From contig NZ_RBWS01000010.1 of assembly GCF_003627955.1 (NCBI RefSeq), positions 1-64,000 on the forward strand: a DNA stretch of 64,000 nucleotides, in the 5' to 3' direction. Within the stretch, counting starts at the first letter, position 1; every line of letters begins with the position of its first letter. The translations under genes were made by a program, and so were the position numbers. The stretch comes from Sphingobacterium puteale (GTDB lineage Bacteria > Bacteroidota > Bacteroidia > Sphingobacteriales > Sphingobacteriaceae). The notes under the pieces are model-generated. The model was given only the letters and a program-made list of their open reading frames with translations. It was not told the origin of the DNA and did not search any database. Of the stretch, positions 17,639 to 26,669 are shown one piece after another.

Positions 17639-18058
17639 ATGAAAAAAAATAAAATTATCTTCTGGATAGCGACAATATTAATTGTTATCTGGGAAGGCGT
17701 TATGCCACTGGGCACATTACTATTTGCACCGCAATATATGAACGCAGGAACGAAGCCCTTGGGTTATCCGGATTATTTCGCTTATGCCCTTATTATCTGT
17801 AAAGTTCTTGGCGTCATAGCCATTGCCATTCCGCAGTTTCCGGCTAAATTAAAAGAATGGGCTTATGCAGGATTGACATTCAGTTTACTATTTGCCTTTA
17901 TCAGCCACGCTTGTGTGGATAAAAATATAACCTATATGTTATTGCCGCTTATTGTATTGGGTATACTGATGTTATCTTATGTCTATCGGTCAAAGCTAGC
18001 TGGTGCAAGCCGTGCAGCACAGCAGGATACATACACAGGCGCATCAGCGATATCTTAA
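17639..18058 (+). CDS. DoxX-like membrane protein
   Basis: A 139-residue protein with four hydrophobic helices: IIFWIATILIVIWEGVM (about 6-25), a second near FAYALIICKVLGVIAIAIP, a third near WAYAGLTFSLLFAFISHA, and a fourth ending YVYRSKL. This is the topology of the DoxX/DUF4870-like small membrane proteins, which are often associated with quinol or redox functions that are poorly defined. It follows the SRPBCC gene closely and probably shares its promoter. The C-terminal tail (about 20 residues) is polar and Ala/Thr-rich. Confidence 0.75.
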   Translation: MKKNKIIFWIATILIVIWEGVMPLGTLLFAPQYMNAGTKPLGYPDYFAYALIICKVLGVIAIAIPQFPAKLKEWAYAGLTFSLLFAFISHACVDKNITYMLLPLIVLGILMLSYVYRSKLAGASRAAQQDTYTGASAIS

Positions 18059-18158
18059 TATGACAGTGCTCCCATCCGAAAGGATCGGTTTATTGAGAAT
18101 TTATTAAAAAGAACAAAAAGGTAGTATTATCTATTTACATTATAAACAATCAAACGAG

Positions 18159-18608
18159 ATGAAAACAAATAGTGTTTCTTTACATCGGATTATTCAGGCC
18201 AGCCCTGAAAAAGTATTCCGTGCATTCGCGGATCCGGTAGCGCATGCCACTTGGTTACCGCCTTATGGATTTGTCTGTACTGTACAGCAGATGGATTTTA
18301 AAGTAGGCGGTCAGTTTAAGATGACATTTATCAATTTTGGTACGGGCAATGGTCATTCATTTGGCGGTGAATATTTGGAAATCATACCCAATGAATTTAT
18401 CAAATATGTTGACCGCTTTGATGATCCCAATTTACCAGGAGAAATGACAACGACAGTTTCGCTGCGTGCAGTCAGCTGCGGTACTGAACTTAAAATAGAA
18501 CAAACAGGAATTCCTGACGTTATCCCCGCCGAAATGTGTTACCTGGGATGGCAGGAATCGTTGGAAAAAATGAAAAAACTTGTGGAGCCCGTCATACCGG
18601 ATGCATAG
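18159..18608 (+). CDS. SRPBCC (AHSA1-like) domain protein
   Basis: A 149-residue AHSA1-type SRPBCC protein. The N-terminal SLHRIIQASPEKVFRAFADP strand-helix and the C-terminal segment CYLGWQESLEKMKKLVEPV are typical. It is divergent in sequence from the SRPBCC protein two genes upstream, so it is an ancient paralogue rather than a recent duplicate. A 100-base gap separates it from the DoxX gene, and a possible promoter sits in that gap (AT-rich, weak). A VOC protein gene follows 22 bases later. Confidence 0.85.
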   Translation: MKTNSVSLHRIIQASPEKVFRAFADPVAHATWLPPYGFVCTVQQMDFKVGGQFKMTFINFGTGNGHSFGGEYLEIIPNEFIKYVDRFDDPNLPGEMTTTVSLRAVSCGTELKIEQTGIPDVIPAEMCYLGWQESLEKMKKLVEPVIPDA

Positions 18609-18630
18609 TTTAATTCAATTTGTTTAGGAT

Positions 18631-19023
18631 ATGGAACGGTTAAGAAGCGGGGTTTTTATCACATTTTCGGGGGATTGTAGAAAGGCGCTTACGTTTTATC
18701 AGTCATGTTTTGGCGGGAGCCTGGATTTTGACAGGCTAGATAAAAAAATAAATGGGTATTCAGAGCTACCTATTGTAAGTGCCTCTCTTATTTCTCCCAG
18801 TGTGGTCATCTATGGTTCGGATCTGGTACACGATGATGGTCGAAAAATTGGCAACTATCTTTCGGTGTTTTTACCTTGTACGAATGTGGCTGACCGTGGA
18901 CGGCTCGTCGCTAAGCTGGCGGCAGGGGCTGGTCAACCCGTATTAGGTAACAACGAGACGGATCAATTGGTGGAAGTGACAGATATTTTTGACGTAAAAT
19001 GGATATTGGGGATCTTGGGATGA
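18631..19023 (+). CDS. VOC family (PhnB/glyoxalase-like) protein
   Basis: A 130-residue vicinal-oxygen-chelate fold protein of the PhnB-like type. The start MERLRSGVFITFSGDCRKAL with ALTFYQSCFGG is the classical first beta-alpha-beta unit. The closing VEVTDIFDVKWILGI resembles the PhnB end where FGV.W is usual. Metal ligands are incomplete, so it may bind rather than transform its ligand. It is downstream of and probably cotranscribed with the SRPBCC gene, a common pairing in Bacteroidota. Confidence 0.82.
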   Translation: MERLRSGVFITFSGDCRKALTFYQSCFGGSLDFDRLDKKINGYSELPIVSASLISPSVVIYGSDLVHDDGRKIGNYLSVFLPCTNVADRGRLVAKLAAGAGQPVLGNNETDQLVEVTDIFDVKWILGILG

Positions 19024-19191
19024 AAGTTTATTCCGTTGTAGCCAACAGCTATTATTGTGGCAATTTGGGCAAATGGCACCAGAAACTGATACCCTAATAT
19101 AGAAATGATCTGTATCCATTACCATTATTCGCAGAAGTGTAATTTTGTGTATGCTTCAGGCAAAGTTGATAACAGTAATTTAGTGATAATA

Positions 19192-19704
19192 ATGGAACTA
19201 CAGATACGGAATAGTACCCCGCAGGATATTGATTCGATTTTTAAGTTTTATAAGTTTGCGACAGATTTTCAAAAAGCAAAATCCGTTGTTTCTTGGCCTG
19301 AATTTGACCGGAAGCTTATTGAGCAGGAACTGAAAGTGCATAGGCAATGGAAAATGGTTGCCGGTCGGGATATTGCCTGTGTCTGGGCGACCACATTCGA
19401 TGACCCTGATATCTGGGAAGAAAGAAATGAAGACCCGGCGGTTTATATTCATCGCATTGCCACAAACCCCGATTTTAGAGGCCAGAATCTCGTTCGATAC
19501 ATTGTGCATTGGGCGGTTGAATATGCCATTGCAAATAATAAGAACTTTGTTCGCCTGGATACAGTGGGGGAAAATAAGGGACTTATTGAACATTATACCA
19601 GATGTGGTTTCGAATTTCTTGGATTAAAGAAACTTTCTGATACATCCGGTCTGCCCGCGCATTATGATAAAGCCACGGTAAGTCTATTTGAGTTAAAGCT
19701 CTAA
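19192..19704 (+). CDS. GNAT family N-acetyltransferase
   Basis: A 170-residue GNAT protein starting at ATG 19192 (MELQIRNSTPQDIDSIFKFY). The acetyl-CoA binding loop appears as RIATNPDFRGQNLVRYIVHW, with the Q/RxxGxG/A-like turn (RGQNLV) followed by the pyrophosphate-binding helix. NKGLIEHYTRCGFEFLGLKK matches the conserved C-terminal strand-helix. Substrate unknown. The longer open frame up to 19105 lacks similarity to the family and is dropped. Confidence 0.85.
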   Translation: MELQIRNSTPQDIDSIFKFYKFATDFQKAKSVVSWPEFDRKLIEQELKVHRQWKMVAGRDIACVWATTFDDPDIWEERNEDPAVYIHRIATNPDFRGQNLVRYIVHWAVEYAIANNKNFVRLDTVGENKGLIEHYTRCGFEFLGLKKLSDTSGLPAHYDKATVSLFELKL

Positions 19705-19891
19705 GCGGCCATTCCAATTTGCCTATACGGTTTTCATACCTCGATTGAGCTGTACGGGCAATAACTGTTTTTAGTTGATATTTCATTGAAAAATAGGTAG
19801 ATCTGCCTGTTTTCTTGTGAAATTTTGTTATATTGTTGTAACAAATTGTCGTTGCAGTATACTAACGAATTATTAACAGTTAAACTTATTT

Positions 19892-20776
19892 ATGAATTTA
19901 TCAATAGAAAATCTCAGTAAAACCTATCCTAATGGTGTAAAGGCACTAGACGAAGTAAACTTAGAAATAAAGCCGGGAATGTTTGGTCTCCTCGGACCAA
20001 ATGGGGCAGGAAAATCATCCTTGATGCGCACTATAGCTACTCTTCAGAAGCCCGATTATGGTCGCATTACTTTTGGTGATATTGATGTTCTTGGAAAGCA
20101 AATGGAACTGCGAAAAGTTTTGGGTTACTTACCACAGGAATTTGGTGTTTATCCGAACCTTTCGGCGATAGATTTATTACACTATTTCGCGAAACTCAAA
20201 GGGATTAAGACAGGTGCTGATCGGCAGGCTATCATCAAGCGTGTGCTGGAAGTAACCAACCTCTGGGATGTCCGTAACAAGAGTGTGAGTGGTTATTCGG
20301 GAGGAATGAAACAACGCTTCGGTATTGCCCAGTTATTGCTGAACGATCCCAAACTGATTATTGTTGACGAACCTACTGCGGGACTGGATCCTGCTGAAAG
20401 ACACCGTTTTTTAAATGTATTGCGGGAGATCGGAACCAATCATACGGTTATCTTCTCGACTCATATTGTGGATGATGTCCGCGAATTATGCCATGAACTT
20501 GCTATTCTCAATGGGGGTAAAATACTATTGCGCGGTACGCCAAAGGAGACAATAGAACAATTGGAAGGCAAGATCTGGGTACGGATCATTAGCCGCGATC
20601 AATTGGATGAGTATACACAGAAGTATAACGTCATTTCTACAAACTATAATCAGGATAATACACTCAATATCCGGGTTTATAGTGATGTGCAGCCAGATGA
20701 ATCCTTCGTAAATGCACAAGGGCAACTGGAAGATGTCTATTTTGTTGCACTAAAAACTGACCAGCGCCATGTTTAG
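19892..20776 (+). CDS. ABC transporter ATP-binding protein
   Basis: A 294-residue ABC ATPase with Walker A GPNGAGKS (residues 35-42), signature SGYSGGMKQRFGIAQ, Walker B LIIVDEP and a switch His in FSTHIVDDV. The C-terminal extension (about 215-294) resembles the DUF4162-like tail of gliding/Nat-type exporters. Its stop overlaps the start of the next gene by eight bases, so it works with the downstream permease-peptidase protein. Substrate unknown. An imperfect inverted repeat TTTGTTA/TAACAAA (about 19823-19844) lies upstream. Confidence 0.92.
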   Translation: MNLSIENLSKTYPNGVKALDEVNLEIKPGMFGLLGPNGAGKSSLMRTIATLQKPDYGRITFGDIDVLGKQMELRKVLGYLPQEFGVYPNLSAIDLLHYFAKLKGIKTGADRQAIIKRVLEVTNLWDVRNKSVSGYSGGMKQRFGIAQLLLNDPKLIIVDEPTAGLDPAERHRFLNVLREIGTNHTVIFSTHIVDDVRELCHELAILNGGKILLRGTPKETIEQLEGKIWVRIISRDQLDEYTQKYNVISTNYNQDNTLNIRVYSDVQPDESFVNAQGQLEDVYFVALKTDQRHV

Positions 20777-23700
20777 TCCGATTTTTAATTTTGAGTTTAC
20801 ACGTTGGTTTAAGAGTGCCGCCGTCTATATTTATATGGCTTTATTCTTTGCCCTGTCGTTGTTCATCATGTTGTCCTCACTAGGGATATTTGATGGCGTC
20901 ACGGCGACGACTTCATCCAATACCATCAGAAATTCGCCTTGGGCTATTAATGAGATGATAAACGGAATGTCTTCCATTATCTATTTCTTAATTCCCTCGA
21001 TTGTGGGGGCCTGTGTTTATCGGGATTTTCAGTATAATGTACATACCATTCTTTTTAGTTATCCGTTTACCAAAACAGATTATCTATTGGGCAAGTTTTT
21101 TGGATCGATAGCTGTCGTACTCGTCATCGTACTGGCATCGACCTTAGGTATAGTTGTTGCACAGTTTGTTCCGGGGATTAATCCAGCCTTGTTGGGTCCC
21201 GTACATATTTTAGCCTACTTCCAGACCTATCTTATTCAGGTTATTCCCAATCTGGTTATCCTTAGCGCTATTATTTTTGTATTGGTCACTTTTACCCGTA
21301 ACGTATATGTAGGTTTTGTTGCGGTGCTGGTGCTTATTATTGTACAGGTACTTGTCCAGAATCTGACAACAAACGCCGATAATCGCTATCTCGGGGCATT
21401 GATAGATCCCTTTGGTGATAGCGCCATTTCTTACTACACACAATATTGGTCTCCTGAAGAAAAGAACACAAACAATCTTCCTTTTCTGGGGGCAATTATC
21501 TATAATCGTCTGATATGGCTCGCTGTGGCAGCATTGTTTATTGGCGGATTTTACCTGTTATTTTCTTTCTCACAGGATTCCATTTCAGTAAAAACAGGCA
21601 AGAAAGGAAAACGCCTGACAAAGAATAATTTTGACAGTGTTTTTCGGCTCAATCTACCGAAAGTAAGCTACGACTTTTCAACCGTCCACTATTTGAAAAC
21701 GACTTGGACACTGGCGCGGTATGACTATCGATATATTGTTAAAAATCCGGTTTTTTTGATCCTAACCCTGGTCGGTGTGCTGTTTATCCTTTTGATGGCT
21801 AGTACAATCGGTGCGATTTTTGGTACCTCGACTTACCCCGTTACCTGGAAAATGCTGATGATACCTGGAACGACCTTTAAATTCTTTTTGTTGATCCTGA
21901 CTTTCCTCTTCACTGGTTTATTGGTTCATCGAGGTAGTATTACACGCATGGGCGGACTATTGGATGTGACGCCAGTTCCGAATTGGGCGCTTATGGGGTC
22001 CAAGATAATCGCGATCATCTTGATGCAACTGACCTTGCTCACGGTGGTAATGCTCACCTGTATGGCATTTCAGGTCTATCATCATTATTATCATTTCGAA
22101 ATCGGGCAATACATCATGCACCTGATGGTGTATGGTATGTTGGCAAATATCGTATGGCTATTTGTAGCCACCTTCGTACATACGCTCTTCAAAAATTATC
22201 TGGCTGGTTTTTTTATCCTGTTAACCTTATTTATCGGATTGCCATTTTTATCGATGGTAGGCGTAGAGCAGGCGATTTATCAGTTTAACCAGGGGCCGGG
22301 GCTTGACTATTCAGATATGGACGGTTTTGGCTATATCTTACCCTTTTTAACTTATCGGGCCTATTGGTTGCTATTTGCGGTGTTTTTTCTTACGATAGCT
22401 CTTTTACTTTGGCGTAGAGGCGGATTCTCCGGCATGAAGGAACGTTTGGCGATCTTGAAAGCTCGCTTAAGCCCGAGCAGTATAACAGTTCTTCTCCTGA
22501 GTTTAATTGGTTTTTTAGGGATCGGTGGGGGTATATATTATGAGAACCATATTAAAAATCCTTATTATACAAGTCTTGATCATGAAAAGCAGTCCGTGGA
22601 ATGGGAAAAGAAGTACAAAAAATATCAATTTCGGCCTCAGCCCCGTGTTGTTGACATCAAGTTCAATATGGATATCTATCCTTCGACGCGTAGCTTTAAA
22701 GCACAGGCTTCTTATGTGCTGAAGAATAAAACTACTGTTGCCATAGACTCCATTTTTGTCAATTATAATGATTATGACTATACCTTCTCTTTTGATGTTC
22801 CTAATAAGCTGATTTCTGCCGATGATATTTACAATTTCAATATCTATAAGTTGGTCAAGCCAATGGCGCCGGGGGATTCTATCGTCTTAAATTTTACTAC
22901 AGTTAGCCCCGCCAATACTTGGGTGAACGAGAAGTCTCCCGTTAAAGGCAATGGAACTTTCATTAACAATATGTTGTTTCCGAATATCGGCTATTTAGAC
23001 CGGGGCGAGCTGGTGGATAATGATATCCGTAAAAAATATGGACTACCTTATCGGGATCGTATGGCTTCGCCCACTGATTCCAATGCGCGAAAGAATAACT
23101 ATATTTCAAATGACGCAGACTGGATTAGGTTTGAGGCAACAGTGAGTACCGATACGGATCAATTGGCCATTGCTCCGGGATACTTGACCAAAAAATGGGA
23201 GAAAAATGGAAGAAAATACTACCAGTATAAAATGGATTCAGCGATCCTGAATTTCTTTGCTTTTAATTCCGCTCGATATGAGGTGAAAAAGGATCAATGG
23301 AATGGTGTTAATTTGGAAATCTATTACCACAAAGGGCATACCTATAATCTTGATCGGATGATGGCCTCGAGCAAGGCTTCCTTGGCCTATTTTACTAGCC
23401 AATATAGTCCTTATCAACATCGGCAACTTCGAATTGTTGAATTTCCCCGAACAGCCGGAACGTTTGCGCAGTCTTTTGCCAATACCATTCCTTTTTCGGA
23501 GGCGATAGGTTTTATTGCGGATGTGGATGAGAAAGAAGACGATGCGGTGGATTATCCCTATGCTGTGACCGCGCATGAAATAGCGCATCAGTGGTGGGCA
23601 CATCAAGTTGTCGGCGCCAATACGCAGGGTGCCACACTGATGTCAGAAAGTATGTCTGAATATTCCTCTTTGAAAGTACTGGAAAAGAGGTATGGAAAAG

Positions 23701-24413
23701 GACAGATGCGCAAATTTCTCAAAGATGCACTGGATGGTTATCTAAAGGGGAGAAGTGCAGAAAAATTAGGCGAGAGACCATTGATGTACAACGAAAACCA
23801 AATGTATATTCATTATCAAAAAGGTTCTTTGGTCTTATATGCGCTGAGTGACTATCTGGGTGAACATGTTTTCAACCAGACAGCAAAAGCCTATCTGGAC
23901 AGCACAGCTTTCCAAAATCCACCCTATACAACATCCTTGGAATTTGTGGATTACTTTCGCAAAGCGACACCTGATTCACTTCGTTATCTGATCAAAGATA
24001 TGTTTGAGACAATCACCCTGTACAACAATAAAGTGGAGAAGGTGAGTACTAAAAAGCTGAAAAATGGAAAATATCAAGTGGATATTCAATTTGAAGTGGC
24101 TAAGTATCGCGTGGATGCCAATGGGAAAAAGAGTTACAATGATCAAGGTAGCAAACCGTTATTATTTAAAAAATCAGATCGGGTGACATTGAAATCCTTA
24201 CCACTGAGAGACTATATTGAGATTGGTATTTTTTCAAAAGCGGCGGATAAGAAAAATGGAAAACCACTGGAAATTTACCTCAAAAAACATCGTATTGATC
24301 AGATCAATAATACGTTGACATTAGTTGTCGATCAAAAACCTACGCAGGTCGGTGTGGATCCGTACAACAAACTGATTGATATTGATTCAGATGATAATAG
24401 AAAAGATATCTAA
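20769..24413 (+). CDS. ABC permease fused to M1 family aminopeptidase
   Basis: A 1214-residue two-part protein. Residues about 1-590 are an ABC-2-type membrane domain of roughly twelve helices in two halves (for example LIPSIVGACVYRDFQYN and the block around SSITVLLLSLIGFLGIGG). After residue about 600 comes a periplasmic M1 gluzincin: the zinc motif HEIAHQWW begins at His936 with Glu937 as general base and His940 as second ligand, and a third acidic ligand probably lies in SESMSEYSS (Glu960). Fused permease/M1 proteins are a recognised Bacteroidota family. Together with the upstream ATPase they suggest an ATP-driven transporter whose peptidase handles exported or imported peptides. Role unproven. 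Confidence 0.9.
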   Translation: MFSPIFNFEFTRWFKSAAVYIYMALFFALSLFIMLSSLGIFDGVTATTSSNTIRNSPWAINEMINGMSSIIYFLIPSIVGACVYRDFQYNVHTILFSYPFTKTDYLLGKFFGSIAVVLVIVLASTLGIVVAQFVPGINPALLGPVHILAYFQTYLIQVIPNLVILSAIIFVLVTFTRNVYVGFVAVLVLIIVQVLVQNLTTNADNRYLGALIDPFGDSAISYYTQYWSPEEKNTNNLPFLGAIIYNRLIWLAVAALFIGGFYLLFSFSQDSISVKTGKKGKRLTKNNFDSVFRLNLPKVSYDFSTVHYLKTTWTLARYDYRYIVKNPVFLILTLVGVLFILLMASTIGAIFGTSTYPVTWKMLMIPGTTFKFFLLILTFLFTGLLVHRGSITRMGGLLDVTPVPNWALMGSKIIAIILMQLTLLTVVMLTCMAFQVYHHYYHFEIGQYIMHLMVYGMLANIVWLFVATFVHTLFKNYLAGFFILLTLFIGLPFLSMVGVEQAIYQFNQGPGLDYSDMDGFGYILPFLTYRAYWLLFAVFFLTIALLLWRRGGFSGMKERLAILKARLSPSSITVLLLSLIGFLGIGGGIYYENHIKNPYYTSLDHEKQSVEWEKKYKKYQFRPQPRVVDIKFNMDIYPSTRSFKAQASYVLKNKTTVAIDSIFVNYNDYDYTFSFDVPNKLISADDIYNFNIYKLVKPMAPGDSIVLNFTTVSPANTWVNEKSPVKGNGTFINNMLFPNIGYLDRGELVDNDIRKKYGLPYRDRMASPTDSNARKNNYISNDADWIRFEATVSTDTDQLAIAPGYLTKKWEKNGRKYYQYKMDSAILNFFAFNSARYEVKKDQWNGVNLEIYYHKGHTYNLDRMMASSKASLAYFTSQYSPYQHRQLRIVEFPRTAGTFAQSFANTIPFSEAIGFIADVDEKEDDAVDYPYAVTAHEIAHQWWAHQVVGANTQGATLMSESMSEYSSLKVLEKRYGKGQMRKFLKDALDGYLKGRSAEKLGERPLMYNENQMYIHYQKGSLVLYALSDYLGEHVFNQTAKAYLDSTAFQNPPYTTSLEFVDYFRKATPDSLRYLIKDMFETITLYNNKVEKVSTKKLKNGKYQVDIQFEVAKYRVDANGKKSYNDQGSKPLLFKKSDRVTLKSLPLRDYIEIGIFSKAADKKNGKPLEIYLKKHRIDQINNTLTLVVDQKPTQVGVDPYNKLIDIDSDDNRKDI

Positions 24414-24546
24414 CGAAGTCCAGATTTGTTGTTATCCCGGGCATTGTTCTAACGAATTATAAAACGGCCATAACAGATTGTAAAACTGTGTAGACTGTAA
24501 TAGGTACTATCCGGCGAATAATAGGTGAAGAGTGGGAATTAAACGC

Positions 24547-24586
24547 AAAAAAGTCGCTTTTCCATATAGGAAAGCGACTTTTTGTT
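24547..24586 (+). terminator. Intrinsic terminator after the ABC/M1 operon
   Basis: AAGTCGCTTTTCC pairs with GGAAAGCGACTT around ATATA with one bulged T, followed by TTTGTTTTG. It lies directly before the convergent tRNA-Met 3' end. Confidence 0.8.
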
Positions 24587-24589
24587 TTG

Positions 24590-24663
24590 TGCTCCCACCT
24601 GGGCTCGAACCAGGGACCAAAAGATTATGAGTCTTCTACTCTAACCGACTGAGCTATAGGAGC
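24590..24663 (-). tRNA. tRNA-Met (CAT)
   Basis: The minus strand folds into a full cloverleaf: acceptor GCTCCTA with TGGGAGC, D-arm with AGCTCAGTCGGTTAGAG, anticodon stem AAGAC... and loop CTCATAA giving anticodon CAT, and T-loop TTCGAGC. The 3' CCA is not encoded, and the discriminator is A. A CAT anticodon may also mark a tRNA-Ile with modified lysidine; the sequence alone does not rule that out. Confidence 0.9.
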
Positions 24664-24752
24664 AGGTCGTTTGTTTTGTCAATTTCAGCATTGGTTATGC
24701 CGTTTTGACGATGCAATTATCGATATTTGTATTGGTATTTCAAAATAATTCG

Positions 24753-25385
24753 ATGGAAAAAATTAAAAATATTGTTCTTGATTATGGAAATGTAATCTTC
24801 ATGATCGACTTTATGAAGTTGAAAGTTGCTTTTACTCAGTTAGGTATAGAAAATGTTGACGAAGTTTTTGGGCATCATGGCCAAAGTGCACTTTTTGACG
24901 ATTTTGACAAGGGAAAAATTAGTGCTGCGCAATTCCGGGATGGGATTCGTGCGATTACCAAAAATCCTGCCTTGACTGACGCGCAAATTGATGGAGCATG
25001 GAACAGTTTATTGATCGGCGTCCCGGAGGGACATCATGCGTTGTTATTGCAATTGAAAGAAGAGTATCGTACTTTTTTGTTGAGCAATAATAATGCGATT
25101 CATTATGCGTACTGTATGAATGCTATTCATGAAAAATATGCTGTTGCCGATAATGAAGGATTTTTTGAAAAAACCTATTATTCGCATTTGGTGGGCATGC
25201 GTAAACCGGACGCCGAGATTTTCGAATTGGTTATGGCGGAGCAGGATTTAAATCCCGCGGAGACGTTGTTTATTGACGATAGTCCGCAGCATTTGGCTAC
25301 AGCTGAACAATTAGGCTGGCATACGGCATTGTGTACCAAGGAGAAACCCTTGAAAATGATCTTGGAGGAATTTGGGTTAATATAA
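24753..25385 (+). CDS. HAD-superfamily phosphatase (YihX-like)
   Basis: A 210-residue HAD subfamily IA hydrolase, start ATG 24753 (MEKIKNIVLDYGNVIFMIDF). Motif I is DYGNV, so the nucleophile Asp is present but the usual second Asp is Gly, as in YihX and other DLGNV-type phosphatases. Motif II is LLSNNN, motif III Lys lies in GMRKPDAEIF, and motif IV is FIDDSPQHL. YihX-type enzymes dephosphorylate sugar phosphates such as alpha-glucose-1-phosphate; which substrate applies here is unknown. It is monocistronic, between tRNA-Met and rpsU. Confidence 0.85.
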   Translation: MEKIKNIVLDYGNVIFMIDFMKLKVAFTQLGIENVDEVFGHHGQSALFDDFDKGKISAAQFRDGIRAITKNPALTDAQIDGAWNSLLIGVPEGHHALLLQLKEEYRTFLLSNNNAIHYAYCMNAIHEKYAVADNEGFFEKTYYSHLVGMRKPDAEIFELVMAEQDLNPAETLFIDDSPQHLATAEQLGWHTALCTKEKPLKMILEEFGLI

Positions 25386-25421
25386 AATTTATTTTTCTTT
25401 TCTTATTCAACGTAAATATCG

Positions 25422-25429
25422 TACCTTTG
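25422..25429 (+). promoter_or_regulatory. -7 promoter element of rpsU
   Basis: TACCTTTG is an exact match to TAnnTTTG, 46 bases upstream of the rpsU start, leaving a short leader that contains a Shine-Dalgarno sequence. Confidence 0.6.
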
Positions 25430-25455
25430 TCCCACTTTAAATTTTAAAAGCGACG

Positions 25456-25464
25456 AAAGGAGGT
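25456..25464 (+). promoter_or_regulatory. Strong Shine-Dalgarno site before rpsU
   Basis: AAAGGAGGT lies 12 bases before the rpsU ATG. It is complementary to the 3' end of 16S rRNA. Most genes here have no such site, so the spacing and strength are notable and suggest translational control of rpsU. Confidence 0.75.
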
Positions 25465-25475
25465 ATATACAACGC

Positions 25476-25670
25476 ATGATTATCGTAAATGTAAAAGAAG
25501 GAGAATCTTTAGATAGAGCATTAAAACGTTTCAAGAAGAAATTCGAGAAAACTGGCGTTTTAAGAGAGTTGCGTTCACGTCAAGCTTATGAAAAGAGATC
25601 TGTAACTCGTCGCATTCAAGTGAAAAAAGCGATTTACAAACAATCTTTGAATCAAGATGTGGCTAACTAA
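25476..25670 (+). CDS. rpsU: 30S ribosomal protein bS21
   Basis: A 64-residue highly basic protein, length and sequence typical of bS21: [20 protein letters not shown] with [12 protein letters not shown] near the C-terminus. bS21 binds near the mRNA exit channel of the 30S subunit; in Bacteroidia it helps occlude the anti-Shine-Dalgarno tail of 16S rRNA. The gene has its own -7 element (25422) and an extended SD (25456), and ends at a clear terminator (25697), so it is monocistronic. The combination suggests autoregulation through the SD (see findings). Confidence 0.97.
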   Translation: MIIVNVKEGESLDRALKRFKKKFEKTGVLRELRSRQAYEKRSVTRRIQVKKAIYKQSLNQDVAN

Positions 25671-25696
25671 TTGATTCGCTGAGAATTTAAAAATAT

Positions 25697-25728
25697 AAAG
25701 GGAAAAGCATTGCTTTTCCCTTTTTTTT
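25697..25728 (+). terminator. Intrinsic terminator of rpsU
   Basis: AAAGGGAAAAGCA pairs with TGCTTTTCCCTTT almost without loop, followed by eight T residues. It is a strong rho-independent terminator. Confidence 0.9.
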
Positions 25729-25773
25729 GTGCTTTTAAGTTTGTAATTTAAGGATAGTATAGCGAGGGAAATT

Positions 25774-26655
25774 ATGTTGGAAAAGGAGTTTATTCGGTAT
25801 TTGCAGATTGAAAAAAGATATTCAGAACATACGGTTGTTGCCTATCGGCACGAGCTGGAGATGTTTTGGTCTTTTTTAAATGCGGAGGGACTCATGTTAT
25901 CGGATGTTGTTTACAGGGATTTACGGCATTACTTTGCGAAGATGATGGAGTCCGGTAAGAATGCGAGTTCTGTCAATCGAAGCATGTCTTCGTTGCGGAC
26001 CTATTTTAAATTTCTTCAGCGTGAGGAATGCCTGGATAAAAATCCGATGACACTTATTAAGGCCTTAAAGACTGCAAAAAAACTACCTGTCGTTGTGGAG
26101 AAAGAAAAACTGGTTCGTCTGCTAGACCATCTGGAACAGGAGCAGCATGATTTTGAGTCGTGCCGGAATTATCTGGTGATGGAGCTACTTTTTGGGACGG
26201 GAATCCGTCTGGCCGAACTGTTGAAAATTAAGGAGCAGGATATAGATTTTTTTAATAAAAATATCCTTATATTAGGTAAAAGGAGCAAAGAACGCCTTGT
26301 TCCGATAAATGATCTTTTGGTAAAAGAATTGAAAAACTATTTGCAACAAAAGGCGTCGCAATTTGTTGGTACTAATAACAGCTTACTGATTGTTACGAAA
26401 GAAGGTAAACCAGCGTATGCCAAGCTCATCTATGATATTGTGCATCATTATTTAACACTGATTTCCACACAAGGTAAGCGGAGTCCTCATATTTTGAGGC
26501 ATACGTACGCAACGGCCCTATTGGATAACGGGGCAGATTTAAATGCAATTAAAGAGCTGTTGGGACATGCGGGACTTGCGGCGACGCAGGTGTACACGCA
26601 CAACTCAGCAGAACGATTGAAGTCTATTTATAAACAAGCTCATCCAAAAGCTTAA
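25774..26655 (+). CDS. XerC/XerD-type tyrosine recombinase
   Basis: A 293-residue tyrosine recombinase of normal Xer length. The N-terminal SAM-like core-binding domain starts EKEFIRYLQIEKRYSEHTV. The catalytic residues are Arg145 (GTGIRLAELL), His239 and Arg242 (SPHILRHTYATALL), His265 (LLGHAG) and Tyr274 (TQVYTHNS); all are present, so it is active in principle. Chromosome dimer resolution at dif is the usual job of this family. In Bacteroidota the XerC gene next to hpf is a recurrent arrangement. The hpf gene starts 14 bases downstream, so the two are cotranscribed. No attachment site is visible nearby, and there is no sign of a mobile element. Confidence 0.92.
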   Translation: MLEKEFIRYLQIEKRYSEHTVVAYRHELEMFWSFLNAEGLMLSDVVYRDLRHYFAKMMESGKNASSVNRSMSSLRTYFKFLQREECLDKNPMTLIKALKTAKKLPVVVEKEKLVRLLDHLEQEQHDFESCRNYLVMELLFGTGIRLAELLKIKEQDIDFFNKNILILGKRSKERLVPINDLLVKELKNYLQQKASQFVGTNNSLLIVTKEGKPAYAKLIYDIVHHYLTLISTQGKRSPHILRHTYATALLDNGADLNAIKELLGHAGLAATQVYTHNSAERLKSIYKQAHPKA

Positions 26656-26658
26656 AAA

Positions 26659-26665
26659 AAGGAGG
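26659..26665 (+). promoter_or_regulatory. Shine-Dalgarno site before hpf
   Basis: AAGGAGG lies four bases before the hpf ATG, immediately after the recombinase stop. SD sites are rare in this window, and this spacing is close for canonical use. Confidence 0.6.
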
Positions 26666-26669
26666 AAAA

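Noticed and set aside
24753..25385. HAD protein lacking the second Asp of motif I (DYG)
   Set aside because: The DxG form is normal in YihX-type HAD phosphatases, so it is not a defect.
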